This document shows positions 53,770 to 62,118 of a DNA stretch of 64,000 nt, one piece after another. The DNA comes from Bacillus sp. AFS088145 (GTDB taxonomy: Bacteria; Bacillota; Bacilli; Bacillales; Bacillaceae_G). Location of the stretch: positions 1 to 64,000 of the forward strand of contig NZ_NUUX01000027.1 in the NCBI RefSeq assembly GCF_002564465.1. Reading direction: 5' to 3'. Position 1 is the stretch's first letter, and the number at the start of each line of letters is the position of its first letter. The position numbers were made by a program, and so were the translations under genes. Under the pieces are notes generated by a model, which did not search any database, had not been told where the DNA came from, and was given only the letters and a program-made list of their open reading frames with translations.

Positions 53770-54417
53770 ATGGAGATTATTAAAAATTTAATTGATCTCA
53801 TATTGCATTTAGATCAACATTTATTAACTTTTGTGCACAACTATGGGGCAATTACTTATATCATCTTATTTTTCATTATTTTATTTGAAACAGGACTTGT
53901 TGTGACACCATTTTTACCAGGAGATTCATTAATTTTTACAGCAGGTGCACTTGCTTCCTTGCATTTATTGAACTTTTTTGGACTATTAATCCTTTTCATA
54001 ATAGCAGCTAGTTTAGGTGATTCTTTAAATTATTTTATAGGTAAGAAATTTGGAAGAAAATTTAGTAAAAGTAAGAAAATAAATACAAAATACATTCATG
54101 AAACTGAAAACTTTTATAAACAAAAAGGTCCTAAATTTATTGTATTAGCAAGATTTATTCCGATTGTTAGAACATTTGCACCATTTGTAGCAGGGATCGG
54201 TGAAATGAACTATTCAAAATTTATTTCATATAACATTTTCGGAGCGACAATTTGGGTTGGGCTAATGGTGTCAATCGGTTACTTTTTTGGAAATATTCCA
54301 ATTGTTAAAAATCATTTTGGTCTATTAACAATTGGGATCATTTTTGTTTCAATCATTCCAATTTTAATCGATTTTCTTAAAAAATTAAGTAAGAAAAGAA
54401 ATTTGACTCAAAATTAA
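53770..54417 (+). CDS. DedA family membrane protein (UptA-like)
   Basis: A 215-residue protein with about five membrane segments. It has the DedA hallmarks: ETGLVVTPFLPGDSLIFTAG (about 40-59), GDSLNYFIGKKFGRK and ARFIPIVRTFAPFVAGIGEM with the essential Arg residues. Recent work shows that some DedA proteins, such as B. subtilis UptA, flip undecaprenyl phosphate back to the inner leaflet. Its position in one operon with a BcrC-like phosphatase supports that role here. GGGGGAG precedes the ATG. Confidence 0.85.
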   Translation: MEIIKNLIDLILHLDQHLLTFVHNYGAITYIILFFIILFETGLVVTPFLPGDSLIFTAGALASLHLLNFFGLLILFIIAASLGDSLNYFIGKKFGRKFSKSKKINTKYIHETENFYKQKGPKFIVLARFIPIVRTFAPFVAGIGEMNYSKFISYNIFGATIWVGLMVSIGYFFGNIPIVKNHFGLLTIGIIFVSIIPILIDFLKKLSKKRNLTQN

Positions 54418-54442
54418 TCATTTTCACTAAATCATAATACTA

Positions 54443-54476
54443 TTTTCATTAAATTTTCACTTTCATTTTGTACATT
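54443..54476 (+). promoter_or_regulatory. second TTTTCA direct repeat, same geometry as 51059
   Basis: TTTTCA at 54443 and 54454 (11-bp step), with TACATT as -10 at 54471-54476, exactly 28 bases after the first repeat as in the bcrC promoter. A third TTTTCA lies at 54421. It is upstream of the leader-cytochrome-glycosyltransferase unit. Confidence 0.55.
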
Positions 54477-54500
54477 TGTTGTAGATAAAAGGAGGGGAAA

Positions 54501-54557
54501 ATGGATAATGTATTTTCTAATATTTTTTCAAAACTTGAAAGGAACATATCAAAATGA
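54501..54557 (+). CDS. 18-residue leader peptide, translationally coupled
   Basis: ATG after AAAGGAGGGG, the best ribosome site of the region, encodes MDNVFSNIFSKLERNISK. Its TGA overlaps the ATG of the cytochrome gene (ATGA at 54554-54557). The following gene has a weaker site, so ribosomes ending here probably re-initiate on it. The peptide is an amphipathic basic helix and could also act on the membrane itself. Confidence 0.6.
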   Translation: MDNVFSNIFSKLERNISK

Positions 54558-55126
54558 TTAGTATTTGGATAAAAAATAAATCTGAGAGAAAATTAATTTA
54601 TATAGCATTAGTAATTTCGATCATTATTTTCATCATTGCAGGATGGAAAGTTTCGCATCGAACTGAATTATTAACGAATATTGGACCTCATATTCAAAAT
54701 GGAATACAACATGGCATTCATAAAACGAATCCTTTAAAAATGTATGCGAAAGATAAAGGTTCCCTTGGAAGAATAGGTGTATTTGCGGCATTTATACTCT
54801 TTCCACTTTATTTTTTAATTAGATTTAAAAAATTAAATGACAAAAAGCAATTTAAGAAATACTTAGGTAAATTATTGAAATGGTGCAAGTTAATACATGT
54901 CCCAATTTCGTTAATTACTTTTGCTTTAATTACAGTCCACTCTGTGATTATGACTTTTTTTGAATGGAAAACAAATGCTGTTTATATTTCAGGTGTTATA
55001 ACTTATTTACTCCTAGTTCCGTTAGGCATATTCGGTTTTTTAAGATATAAACGAAAAGATAAAAACTGGCATTACTATCTTTCATTTGCAGTTGTAATCT
55101 CAATGTTAATTCATACATTCGTTTAA
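54554..55126 (+). CDS. predicted bis-heme b-type membrane cytochrome
   Basis: A 190-residue protein with four predicted helices (about 13-33, 73-92, 114-137, 145-165) and a last one at 172-190. Two His pairs are spaced by 14 positions: IHVPISLITFALITVH in one helix and WHYYLSFAVVISMLIH in the last. This H-x13-H pattern in two helices is the signature of membrane cytochromes that hold two b hemes, such as ferric reductases and cytochrome b561-like proteins. A role in electron transfer across the membrane is therefore inferred. No flavin or iron-sulfur partner is adjacent. It is coupled to an 18-codon leader. Confidence 0.6.
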   Translation: MISIWIKNKSERKLIYIALVISIIIFIIAGWKVSHRTELLTNIGPHIQNGIQHGIHKTNPLKMYAKDKGSLGRIGVFAAFILFPLYFLIRFKKLNDKKQFKKYLGKLLKWCKLIHVPISLITFALITVHSVIMTFFEWKTNAVYISGVITYLLLVPLGIFGFLRYKRKDKNWHYYLSFAVVISMLIHTFV

Positions 55127-55158
55127 TTAATTTGTCTATTCAAAAGAGGTTGATTAGT

Positions 55159-56262
55159 ATGGTATTGCAGCCTAAAATACTTGTCGTTACATCGAGTTTT
55201 GGAAATGGGCATAAAGAAGTATCAAAAGCGTTAAAAAGTGAGTTTGAACATATTAACTTTAACGATGTAACAATTATTGATATATACGAAGAAGCATATC
55301 CAACAATAAATGTATTTGCAAAAAATATTCATTTGCAATTATTCCAACATGCCCAAACAATTTATAAATGGTTCTTCTATGGGACTGAGAAATTATTCAG
55401 TACAGTTATTTTTGACAGGCTTTTAGAATTATGCGGAAAGAATATAAAAAGTATTCTTCAAAAAGAGAAGCCTGATATTATCATTACTACATTTCCAGTT
55501 GGGTCTGTAGCAAAATGGAAAAAATATTCATCACATCCTTGTAAATTATATACAGTTGTTACCGATTATTATATTCACCGTTCATGGATTCATAATGAAA
55601 TCGATCGTTATTATATAGCGACAGAAGGATTAATACATCAAATGGTGAATTTAGGCGTTTCTTTATCGAAAATATTTGTATCTGGTATACCTCTTCGCCA
55701 AGAATTTAAAGAAGTAGATTTTTTGAATGAAGGTACAATTGATTCGAAATCAAACGACCAAATCTTAATAGTTGCTGGGGCAGTTGGAGTATTAAAGGAC
55801 GTAGAAAAAATGGCCAAGCAGTTACTTGCTGAAACAAAACTTAATGTAGCAGTTGTTTGTGGATATAATCGCATACTTTATAATAAATTATGTAAGTTAA
55901 ATGAAGAATACAAAGACCGGCTACAAGTATTTGGCTACGTAAATAATATACGTAATTTGTATAAAAAATCTGATCTCTTAATTACGAAACCTGGTGGTAT
56001 TACATTATCAGAATGTATTGCATGTAATTTACCGACAATCCTATATAAACCAACACCAGGCCAAGAAAAAGAAAATTCCCGAATATTTGAAAATGCTGGT
56101 GCTTCAGTTACAGTAAAGTCGTTAAATGAATTAACTTTTTATATTAATCGAATTCTTTTCAAATCAAATCATTTAGAACAAATGAAATCATCATTAACCG
56201 CATTAAATAAAGGATTTAGTTCTCAATTAATTGTCAATGATATTTTTAGTTCAATTTCTTAG
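55159..56262 (+). CDS. MGDG synthase/UgtP-family glycosyltransferase
   Basis: A 367-residue GT28-type glycosyltransferase. The N-terminal half begins ILVVTSSFGNGHKEVSKAL (about 6-24), the acceptor-lipid loop of monogalactosyldiacylglycerol synthase and UgtP. The C-terminal donor domain contains KPGGITLSECIACNLPTILY (about 285-304) and PGQEKENSRIF, which bind the nucleotide sugar. It probably adds a sugar from UDP-glucose or similar to diacylglycerol at the membrane. ATG 55159 follows AGAGG by 9 bases; a TTG nine codons upstream is possible. It is 32 bases after the cytochrome gene and in the same transcript. Confidence 0.87.
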   Translation: MVLQPKILVVTSSFGNGHKEVSKALKSEFEHINFNDVTIIDIYEEAYPTINVFAKNIHLQLFQHAQTIYKWFFYGTEKLFSTVIFDRLLELCGKNIKSILQKEKPDIIITTFPVGSVAKWKKYSSHPCKLYTVVTDYYIHRSWIHNEIDRYYIATEGLIHQMVNLGVSLSKIFVSGIPLRQEFKEVDFLNEGTIDSKSNDQILIVAGAVGVLKDVEKMAKQLLAETKLNVAVVCGYNRILYNKLCKLNEEYKDRLQVFGYVNNIRNLYKKSDLLITKPGGITLSECIACNLPTILYKPTPGQEKENSRIFENAGASVTVKSLNELTFYINRILFKSNHLEQMKSSLTALNKGFSSQLIVNDIFSSIS

Positions 56263-56296
56263 AAGCTTTATGACTATAAACTTTATTAATACGTAA

Positions 56297-56337
56297 AAAC
56301 ACCACAAGGTATGGGAATCCTTGTGGTGTTTGTTTTT
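56297..56337. terminator. bidirectional intrinsic terminator
   Basis: A 13-bp perfect stem AAACACCACAAGG / CCTTGTGGTGTTT with T-runs on both strands, between the glycosyltransferase and the convergent deacetylase. Confidence 0.9.
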
Positions 56338-56346
56338 ATTAAATAG

Positions 56347-57048
56347 CTAATGATCAATCCTTACAAATTGATATTGGTTTTGTAAACAATGTTCAATAAA
56401 TCTCTCTAATGCTTTTATTGTATGAATAGGAGCATCCTCATCAGCACCAAATGTATCTCCATTATCATGTAACAATATAATTGATCCTGGTTTCGTTTGA
56501 TTTAACAAAAGAGTATAAATGCCTTCGCTTCCGTTTTTACTACTCCAATCATTTGCCATTACAGACCATAAAATAATTTTGAGCTTATTTTGAAATAGGA
56601 GTGGCAATGAAACTAACCCCCAAGGTGGTCGATAATAAAGTGGATCACTGTTCGTTATTTTCTTAATAATGCTTGCAGTTTTTTCGATTTGATTTTTTAA
56701 GTGTTTTGGACTGAGAAACCAATTACATTTATGTTTATAATTGTGTATTCCAATTAAGTGACCATCTTCATGTATTCTTTTAATGATCATAGGATGCTTT
56801 TCTGCCGCTGAACCTAATACAAAAAAAGTTGCTTTAATCGAATGACTTTGGAGTAAATCTAAAAGTAAAGTCGTATAAACTGGATGTGGACCATCATCAA
56901 AAGTTAAAGCAATTCGTTTTTGACTTTTAGAAGAAACTCGATGTATTGAAAAAATTTTAAATAAACGTGTTAGTAAACTCGGAATTGGACCATAAAGAAT
57001 AAATAATATTAATAGTAAACCTCCGATTATGATGAAAATTCTAAGCAT
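56347..57048 (-). CDS. polysaccharide deacetylase (NodB homology domain)
   Basis: A 233-residue membrane-anchored deacetylase. One N-terminal helix (about 1-20) is followed by the NodB domain: ALTFDDGPHP (catalytic Asp pair), ATFFVLGSAAEKHP, the HNYKHKCNW segment supplying metal His residues and YYRPPWG with RPPW. ILLHDNGD near 193-200 carries the last catalytic His. It removes acetyl groups from N-acetylglucosamine in peptidoglycan or another wall polymer. ATG 57048 follows AAGGAG. It fits the envelope theme of this region. Confidence 0.9.
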   Translation of the reverse strand: MLRIFIIIGGLLLILFILYGPIPSLLTRLFKIFSIHRVSSKSQKRIALTFDDGPHPVYTTLLLDLLQSHSIKATFFVLGSAAEKHPMIIKRIHEDGHLIGIHNYKHKCNWFLSPKHLKNQIEKTASIIKKITNSDPLYYRPPWGLVSLPLLFQNKLKIILWSVMANDWSSKNGSEGIYTLLLNQTKPGSIILLHDNGDTFGADEDAPIHTIKALERFIEHCLQNQYQFVRIDH

Positions 57049-57187
57049 ATATTCTCCTTAACTAACTTTAAATAATAATAATCATATAACATTAGTATAG
57101 TCCAATTTTACATTTTGTTGGTAATTAAATGCAGATAATATTATGATGAAATAAGATTGTATTATCGAAAAGAGAGTAAGTGATAAA

Positions 57188-57781
57188 ATGAGAAAGATTA
57201 TATCAATCCAAGGCCCAATGGCTGGTGGAAAAACAACACTTGCGAAAAGATTAGAAAATCAATTAAAAAATTTTCAAGTAATATATGAAAATCCTTATCC
57301 AATTGTTCAAAGTAGGAATAATTTAAAACTTGATATACATACATTAGAGGGGTTTATAAAAAATCAGCAATTATTTATTGAAGCAGAAATTAAGCGATTT
57401 AATCATTTTTATAATGAAAATATTCTTTTTGATCGTGGTCCAGAAGATATTGAATTCTATACGCTCTTTTTTCCTATCGCAAACGGTTATTCATGGGATA
57501 TAGAATATTATTTAAAAGATGAATTAAATCGACTTAGAAAATGCAGATCAGATCTAATTATTTATTTAGATACTGAATTTGAAACTCTTGAAAGAAGAAA
57601 ACAAAATGATTTGACAAAAAGAAGAAGTTCATTTGATCAAAATATGAAATTATATGAATATGAAAAAGATTGGTATAAGCAGTTTAACACTAAATTTATT
57701 GATGTAAATGAGAAGGCATCAATTGAAGTAGAAAAATCAGTCTTGGAAAATTTAACCAATAATAATTTTCTAAAAAAATGA
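57188..57781 (+). CDS. P-loop kinase-like protein (deoxynucleoside kinase / AAA_33 type)
   Basis: A 197-residue ATP-binding protein. Walker A is GPMAGGKTTLAKRL (9-22). DRGPEDIEFY near 80-89 resembles the Asp-Arg lid motif of deoxynucleoside kinases, and ERRKQNDLTKRR near 131-142 is an Arg-rich LID. The substrate may be a nucleoside, nucleotide or small metabolite; sequence does not decide. Single gene starting at ATG 57188 with a weak site. Confidence 0.7.
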   Translation: MRKIISIQGPMAGGKTTLAKRLENQLKNFQVIYENPYPIVQSRNNLKLDIHTLEGFIKNQQLFIEAEIKRFNHFYNENILFDRGPEDIEFYTLFFPIANGYSWDIEYYLKDELNRLRKCRSDLIIYLDTEFETLERRKQNDLTKRRSSFDQNMKLYEYEKDWYKQFNTKFIDVNEKASIEVEKSVLENLTNNNFLKK

Positions 57782-57918
57782 ATTTCTCTTTAGTAAAAAG
57801 GGTTTGAACCTATTGCATAGAATTAATACATTATACGTTTCAGATTTTCCATTTTTAACGAATGATGTTTAAAAATGGGATTGAAATACATACACAAAAA
57901 AATTTTGAGGTGAACAAT

Positions 57919-58239
57919 ATGATCGTAGTTACAACTGAAAATATTGAAGGGTATAAACTAGTTGAAGTAAAAGGTCCTGTATTTGGAGTAATTGTACGTA
58001 GTAGAGGACTAGGTGGAGATATTTTAGCTGGTCTAAAAAGTCTTGTTGGTGGAGAAATCAAACAATACACTGCAATGCTTGAAGATGCGAGAAAAGAAGC
58101 GATGGACCGAATGACTAAAAATGCTAGTGAAATGGATGCAAATGCAATTATCATGATGCGCTTTGATTCAGGTGAAATTGGGCAAAACATGAGTGAAATT
58201 GTCGCTTATGGAACGGCTGTAGTAGTCGAGAAAATATAG
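57919..58239 (+). CDS. YbjQ family protein (heavy-metal-binding domain)
   Basis: A 106-residue YbjQ-type protein. It starts [20 protein letters not shown] and contains [22 protein letters not shown]-like [20 protein letters not shown], then ARKEAMDRM and [18 protein letters not shown]. The family forms pentameric rings, annotated as heavy-metal binding on weak evidence. ATG 57919 follows GAGGTG; the frame extends 19 codons upstream without support. Its stop overlaps the GTG start of a small membrane protein (TAGTG). Confidence 0.88.
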   Translation: MIVVTTENIEGYKLVEVKGPVFGVIVRSRGLGGDILAGLKSLVGGEIKQYTAMLEDARKEAMDRMTKNASEMDANAIIMMRFDSGEIGQNMSEIVAYGTAVVVEKI

Positions 58240-58469
58240 TGGAAACATTTATTTTCGGTTTTTATGGTATCCAAATTTTATTTCTCATTATTTGTTTATT
58301 GCTAGGTTATTTTATTTACGATAAACGATTTAATCGAAATCACGGAAACCAGATACCAGAAGGATTTCAACGAACTAGTGAAGTCAATATTGATCCTGTA
58401 ACAGGGGAGAAAACAAGAGTTTACTATAATCCAGATACAGGTGAACGTTTTTATAAAAAAGAAAAGTGA
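58239..58469 (+). CDS. small membrane protein paired with YbjQ
   Basis: A 76-residue protein starts at GTG overlapping the YbjQ stop codon. One membrane helix spans about 5-25 (GFYGIQILFLIICLLLGYFI). The rest is a basic cytoplasmic tail with a repeat-like turn (DPVTGEKTRVYYNPDTGERF). I recall similar proteins beside YbjQ in Bacillus, so the two probably work together at the membrane. Confidence 0.7.
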   Translation: METFIFGFYGIQILFLIICLLLGYFIYDKRFNRNHGNQIPEGFQRTSEVNIDPVTGEKTRVYYNPDTGERFYKKEK

Positions 58470-58493
58470 AAAACGCCCTTTCGGGGCGTTTTT
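58469..58493. terminator. bidirectional intrinsic terminator
   Basis: GAAAAACGCCC / GGGCGTTTTT with a 5-base loop, between the YbjQ unit and the convergent pyruvate kinase gene. Confidence 0.9.
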
Positions 58494-58509
58494 GTCTTGA
58501 AAATCAAGT

Positions 58510-59577
58510 TTATTTAATAGTTGAGTTAATCAATTCAAGCATATCATCAAAATCAAACGGAGATTTCGATTTTACAGTCTCAGCAAATTGAGATACAAGT
58601 TTTAATGTTTCAATACTTTCGATTGGATGGTGGCCAGCAGCACTTTCAGCGGATAACATGACGGCATTTGTCCCGTCCATTACAGCTTGAAATACATCAG
58701 TTACTTCAGCTCTTGTTGGAAGTGAATTATCTATCATTGATTGTAGCATTTGAGTTGCTGTGATCACATATGTCCCATTTGAATTACATTCATGAATCAT
58801 AGCTCTTTGTAAGAGAGGAATCCATTGATAGGGTAGTTCAACACCTAAATCACCACGAGCAATCATAATTGCATCTGTTTCTTTATTAATTTCTTGGAAA
58901 TTTTTTATTGCTTCGATTGTTTCAATTTTTGCGATTAATTTTGGAGTTTTATCACTTTTTGAATTCATAAAACTTCTGATTTCTTGTAAATGCGATGCCC
59001 GTCGAATAAACGAGCATGCAATATAATCTAAATCTTCTTTCAAAATGAATTCGATGTCTTTTTGGTCTTTTTTCGTGATAGCAGGTAAACTTGTAACGAC
59101 TCCGGGTAAATTTACCCCTTTATGCGAAGAAATTTCGCCACCAGTTTTCACAGAAGTGACAATCTTATTTTGTTCTATATTTTCAACGTATAACTCCACT
59201 GCACCGTCATTAATTAAAATACGATCTCCTTGTTTCACATCATTTATTAACCCTTTATAATCAACACTTGCTTGATTACGATCACCTGTAATTTCATCAA
59301 TTAAAAGTGTAAAAGTTTGATTAGATTCAAGATTTATTTTTTCTCCATCAATTTTTCCTAATCGAATTTTTGGACCTTGGAGGTCTCCTAAAATCTTGAT
59401 TTCTTTTCCTGTCTCTTTTCTGATTGATTTTATTATTTCAATCACATTGTGATGACTTTCATGTGTTCCGTGTGAAAAATTTAGTCTTGCGATTGTCATG
59501 CCATGCTCAATCAATTCAGACAGTATTTTTTTATCAAAACTAGCTGGTCCAATCGTACAAATTCGATCGATTGTCAT
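58510..59577 (-). CDS. short pyruvate kinase lacking the C-terminal domain
   Basis: A 355-residue enzyme with the pyruvate kinase A and B domains. Seen are ICTIGPAS (6-13), ARLNFSHGTHESH (phosphate loop), GDLQGPKIRLG, the B domain up to about 160, SFIRRASHL, KIETIEAI (catalytic Lys/metal Glu), MIARGDLGVELP, ITATQMLQSM and TRAEVTDVFQAVMDGTNAVM, ending LSAESAAGHHP. It stops right after the barrel. The usual C domain of about 120 residues, which holds the effector site, and the extra PEP-utiliser-like tail of Bacillus PykA are missing. It converts PEP and ADP to pyruvate and ATP, probably without allosteric control, and is likely a second isozyme. Confidence 0.85.
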   Translation of the reverse strand: MTIDRICTIGPASFDKKILSELIEHGMTIARLNFSHGTHESHHNVIEIIKSIRKETGKEIKILGDLQGPKIRLGKIDGEKINLESNQTFTLLIDEITGDRNQASVDYKGLINDVKQGDRILINDGAVELYVENIEQNKIVTSVKTGGEISSHKGVNLPGVVTSLPAITKKDQKDIEFILKEDLDYIACSFIRRASHLQEIRSFMNSKSDKTPKLIAKIETIEAIKNFQEINKETDAIMIARGDLGVELPYQWIPLLQRAMIHECNSNGTYVITATQMLQSMIDNSLPTRAEVTDVFQAVMDGTNAVMLSAESAAGHHPIESIETLKLVSQFAETVKSKSPFDFDDMLELINSTIK

Positions 59578-59784
59578 TTGATATCGCCTCCATTTACTGG
59601 AATTATTATACCCAAGATAAAATAGAAGAATCTAAAAAATTTATGAAGTGTTAATTAAAGTAGAAGATCTCAAATAAACTACATTTCTAAATTTTGACAT
59701 TTTTCTACGTTTTATAGAAGGAATTTATGTAGCATTTGTAGAACACTACTAATCGATCAAAATTTAGATGAGGTGAATCTTTTA

Positions 59785-60342
59785 GTGATTAAACAAGATG
59801 AATTAAAAGTTGTAATTGGAGCAGGTGAATATAACAATAATCCAACATGGATTCAAACTCAGGAAGAAGAACTTAATTTATTAGTTAAGTCAACTTGGGA
59901 AAATAAATTCGAGAAAAATTCTATAACAGCTATTTTAGCTGAACATGTTTGGGAACATCTTACATATGATGAAGGTTTAGATGCTGCTAAAATTTGTTAT
60001 GATTATTTAAAACCATCAGGCTATATTCGCTGTGCAGTACCAGATGGATTTTTTCAAGACGAAACTTATCAAAGTATTGTTAAAGTTGGTGGACCAGGAC
60101 CAAAAGATCATCCTGCTGCAAGCCATAAAATTGTCTATAACTATAAAACACTAGTTAACATGTTTGAAACAGCAGGTTTTGAAGTAAAACTACTAGAATA
60201 TTGTGATGAAGAAGGATATTTTCATTTTAAAGAGTGGGATGACACGGATGGTGTTATTTTCCGTTCAAAAAAATATGATCCTAGAAATCACGGGGAAAAA
60301 GTCCTGTTTCCTTCAATCATTGTAGATGCAGTAAAGCGATAA
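59785..60342 (+). CDS. SAM-dependent methyltransferase-like protein
   Basis: A 185-residue protein. It contains VVIGAGEYNNNPTWIQTQ (motif I-like) and AEHVWEHLTYDEGL (about 55-68), with GYIRCAVPDGFF as motif III-like strand. This fits the COG4627-like predicted methyltransferases, in which motif I is short. The substrate is unknown. GTG 59785 is 8 bases after AGGTGA; GTG 59773 overlaps that site. Confidence 0.72.
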   Translation: MIKQDELKVVIGAGEYNNNPTWIQTQEEELNLLVKSTWENKFEKNSITAILAEHVWEHLTYDEGLDAAKICYDYLKPSGYIRCAVPDGFFQDETYQSIVKVGGPGPKDHPAASHKIVYNYKTLVNMFETAGFEVKLLEYCDEEGYFHFKEWDDTDGVIFRSKKYDPRNHGEKVLFPSIIVDAVKR

Positions 60343-60371
60343 TTTAACAAAGATATCATTTTCTTAATTGC

Positions 60372-60400
60372 AAAGAACTGAAGCTACACTTCAGTTCTTT
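60372..60400. terminator. bidirectional intrinsic terminator
   Basis: AAAGAACTGAAG / CTTCAGTTCTTT, 12 bp perfect, loop of 5, between convergent genes. Confidence 0.85.
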
Positions 60401-60413
60401 AAAATAGATTTAA

Positions 60414-60830
60414 TTAGTAAATCATTATATCTCTGATTTCTTTCGTTATTCGTTCGATTTGACCTTGAAACATCATAGAAGGTATGAAAATTGATTCTTC
60501 GGGATGGTTAATTACTAGATAAGCGCTATGTGATGGTGTTTCTTTATAGCGATATTGTAAATTAACACGTGTAATATGATGAGCGGGAATCGTTTGTTTA
60601 AAACCCCAATGTTCGTATGTAACACCGTAATCGGTTATTCTAATAACCATACTACGAGTATAACCAATATAAGCTAGAAAAATTAAGCATACCATTGTCA
60701 TGATCATATATGACTTAATCGTAATAGGAAATCCATGCTTTTGTACATAAAAGATAAAAGTGATCAGACAAATCGTAAACAATATTGAAACTAAAAAATT
60801 GGAAAGCCTTCCACTACTTCTAAATTCCAC
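60414..60830 (-). CDS. two-helix membrane protein with PH-like domain
   Basis: A 138-residue protein. Two helices at about 10-30 and 38-57 are followed by a beta-rich cytoplasmic domain (VIRITDYGVTYEHWGFKQTIP, then VNLQYRYKETPSHSAYLV). It resembles small bacterial PH-like proteins of unknown function. GTG start with GAGGTG upstream. Single gene. Confidence 0.65.
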   Translation of the reverse strand: MEFRSSGRLSNFLVSILFTICLITFIFYVQKHGFPITIKSYMIMTMVCLIFLAYIGYTRSMVIRITDYGVTYEHWGFKQTIPAHHITRVNLQYRYKETPSHSAYLVINHPEESIFIPSMMFQGQIERITKEIRDIMIY

Positions 60831-61019
60831 TTTTGATACACCTCTTTCATATTAATATAGTTTCGTCTAAAAACTTTTAATATTAACATTGGGATGATCT
60901 CTTTTAGTATGAATCAATAATCATTTTTATTAATGAGTTTTATCCACTCTTATAGAAGTAGTACACAAACAATCATTCTTTTCTTATAAAATAAAGAATA
61001 CAAGTGCAAGGAGTATATG

Positions 61020-61565
61020 ATGAAAATACAACCTCAGAAATTTACGATAAATGGACTGCAATATATAATTAGACATGCAGTACTAACTGACGCTAAACAA
61101 TTATCTAGTTTGAGAGTACAAATTGACGGAGAGACAGAAAATTTAGACAGAGAAGCAGGAGAGGCATTTATTGATCCAAAAGGCTTTGAACATTTAATTA
61201 TCTCTGATACAGAAACGATTAATAATTTATTTTTAGTAGCTGAAGTTCAAGATCAAATTATAGGTTTTTCTAGATGTGAAGGTAATCAATTAAAAAGGCT
61301 TTCCCATAAAGTAGAATTTGGAGTTTGCGTATTAAAAGAATTTTGGGGATACGGAATCGGTAAAAATCTTTTAAAACGATCAATTTCTTGGGCAGATGCT
61401 AATGATCTCCATAAAATGAATTTGAGTGTTTTAGAAACGAATGAAAAAGCAATTAAACTTTATAAAAAGTTAGGCTTTGAAGTTGAAGGTGTTTTAAAAA
61501 ACGATAAGGTACTTTCAGATGGAAAATTTTATAATACGATTTTGATGGGTAGATTTAATAAATGA
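61020..61565 (+). CDS. GNAT family N-acetyltransferase
   Basis: A 181-residue acetyltransferase of the RimL/SpeG-like group. The acetyl-CoA loop is ELKEFWGYGIGKNLLKR-like, seen as VLKEFWGYGIGKNLLKRSI (about 111-129). LSVLETNEKAIKLYKKLGFEVEG (about 141-163) is the C-terminal motif. The substrate is unknown. Of two adjacent ATGs, 61020 has the better distance to AGGAG. A terminator follows. Confidence 0.88.
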   Translation: MKIQPQKFTINGLQYIIRHAVLTDAKQLSSLRVQIDGETENLDREAGEAFIDPKGFEHLIISDTETINNLFLVAEVQDQIIGFSRCEGNQLKRLSHKVEFGVCVLKEFWGYGIGKNLLKRSISWADANDLHKMNLSVLETNEKAIKLYKKLGFEVEGVLKNDKVLSDGKFYNTILMGRFNK

Positions 61566-61574
61566 ATGTTATTT

Positions 61575-61606
61575 AAAAAAGAGTCAGTTAATTGGCTCTT
61601 TTTTGC
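61575..61606 (+). terminator. intrinsic terminator
   Basis: AAAAAAGAGTCA pairs with TGGCTCTTTTTT (one G-T pair), loop GTTAAT. Confidence 0.85.
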
Positions 61607-62118
61607 AACCATTTGATAAATTAAATTAATATCCAAGTATTATAAGGGAGGTTATTTATAAAATGCATTTTCAATATTATAAAATGCATTTTCTGAAAAA
61701 TCTAGTGTTTTATGCGTTTAATAGGATTATAAGCAATTCTGAAAAAATTTTAATAAAAATGCTCTATTAAAAACCGATTGATGTTTTATATATAACCACC
61801 TTTTAAATATGAATAATGAATGACTTGAATAGAAATTAAAAAATGGGAGCTTAATTGTGACCAACTGTGGGGTAACCCCTAGGAACAGACATATGATTAG
61901 TTTAACGAAACGAGTTACTTTTGTGACTATTTTTTATTTTTGTATCTTCAATGCCTAAATTTCCTGCCAAAATAATCTATTACTTTATAAAATAAAAAAT
62001 AAAAACCGTTTTATCTTGCATTTTTCAAGTATAATGAATCATATTGAATTAATGAATATGATTTTTCTTAGGGAGAATTCTATACATATATCGAAAAAAA
62101 CAAAAACGAGGTTAAGAA
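61607..62118. other. long 5' region of the helicase gene
   Basis: About 510 bases with no firm gene. It contains two copies of ATAAAATGCATTTTC 23 bases apart near 61660-61695. A GTG-started 33-codon frame (61857-61958, TNCGVTPRNRHMISL) has GGGAG 8 bases upstream, and a GC-richer knot GTGGGGTAACCCCTAGG lies inside it. It may be a structured leader of the helicase gene. Nothing here is certain. Confidence 0.35.

Noticed and set aside
61857-61958. 33-codon GTG-started frame upstream of the helicase
   Set aside because: It has a possible ribosome site but ordinary composition, no terminator and no recognisable product; kept only as a note in the intergenic entry.
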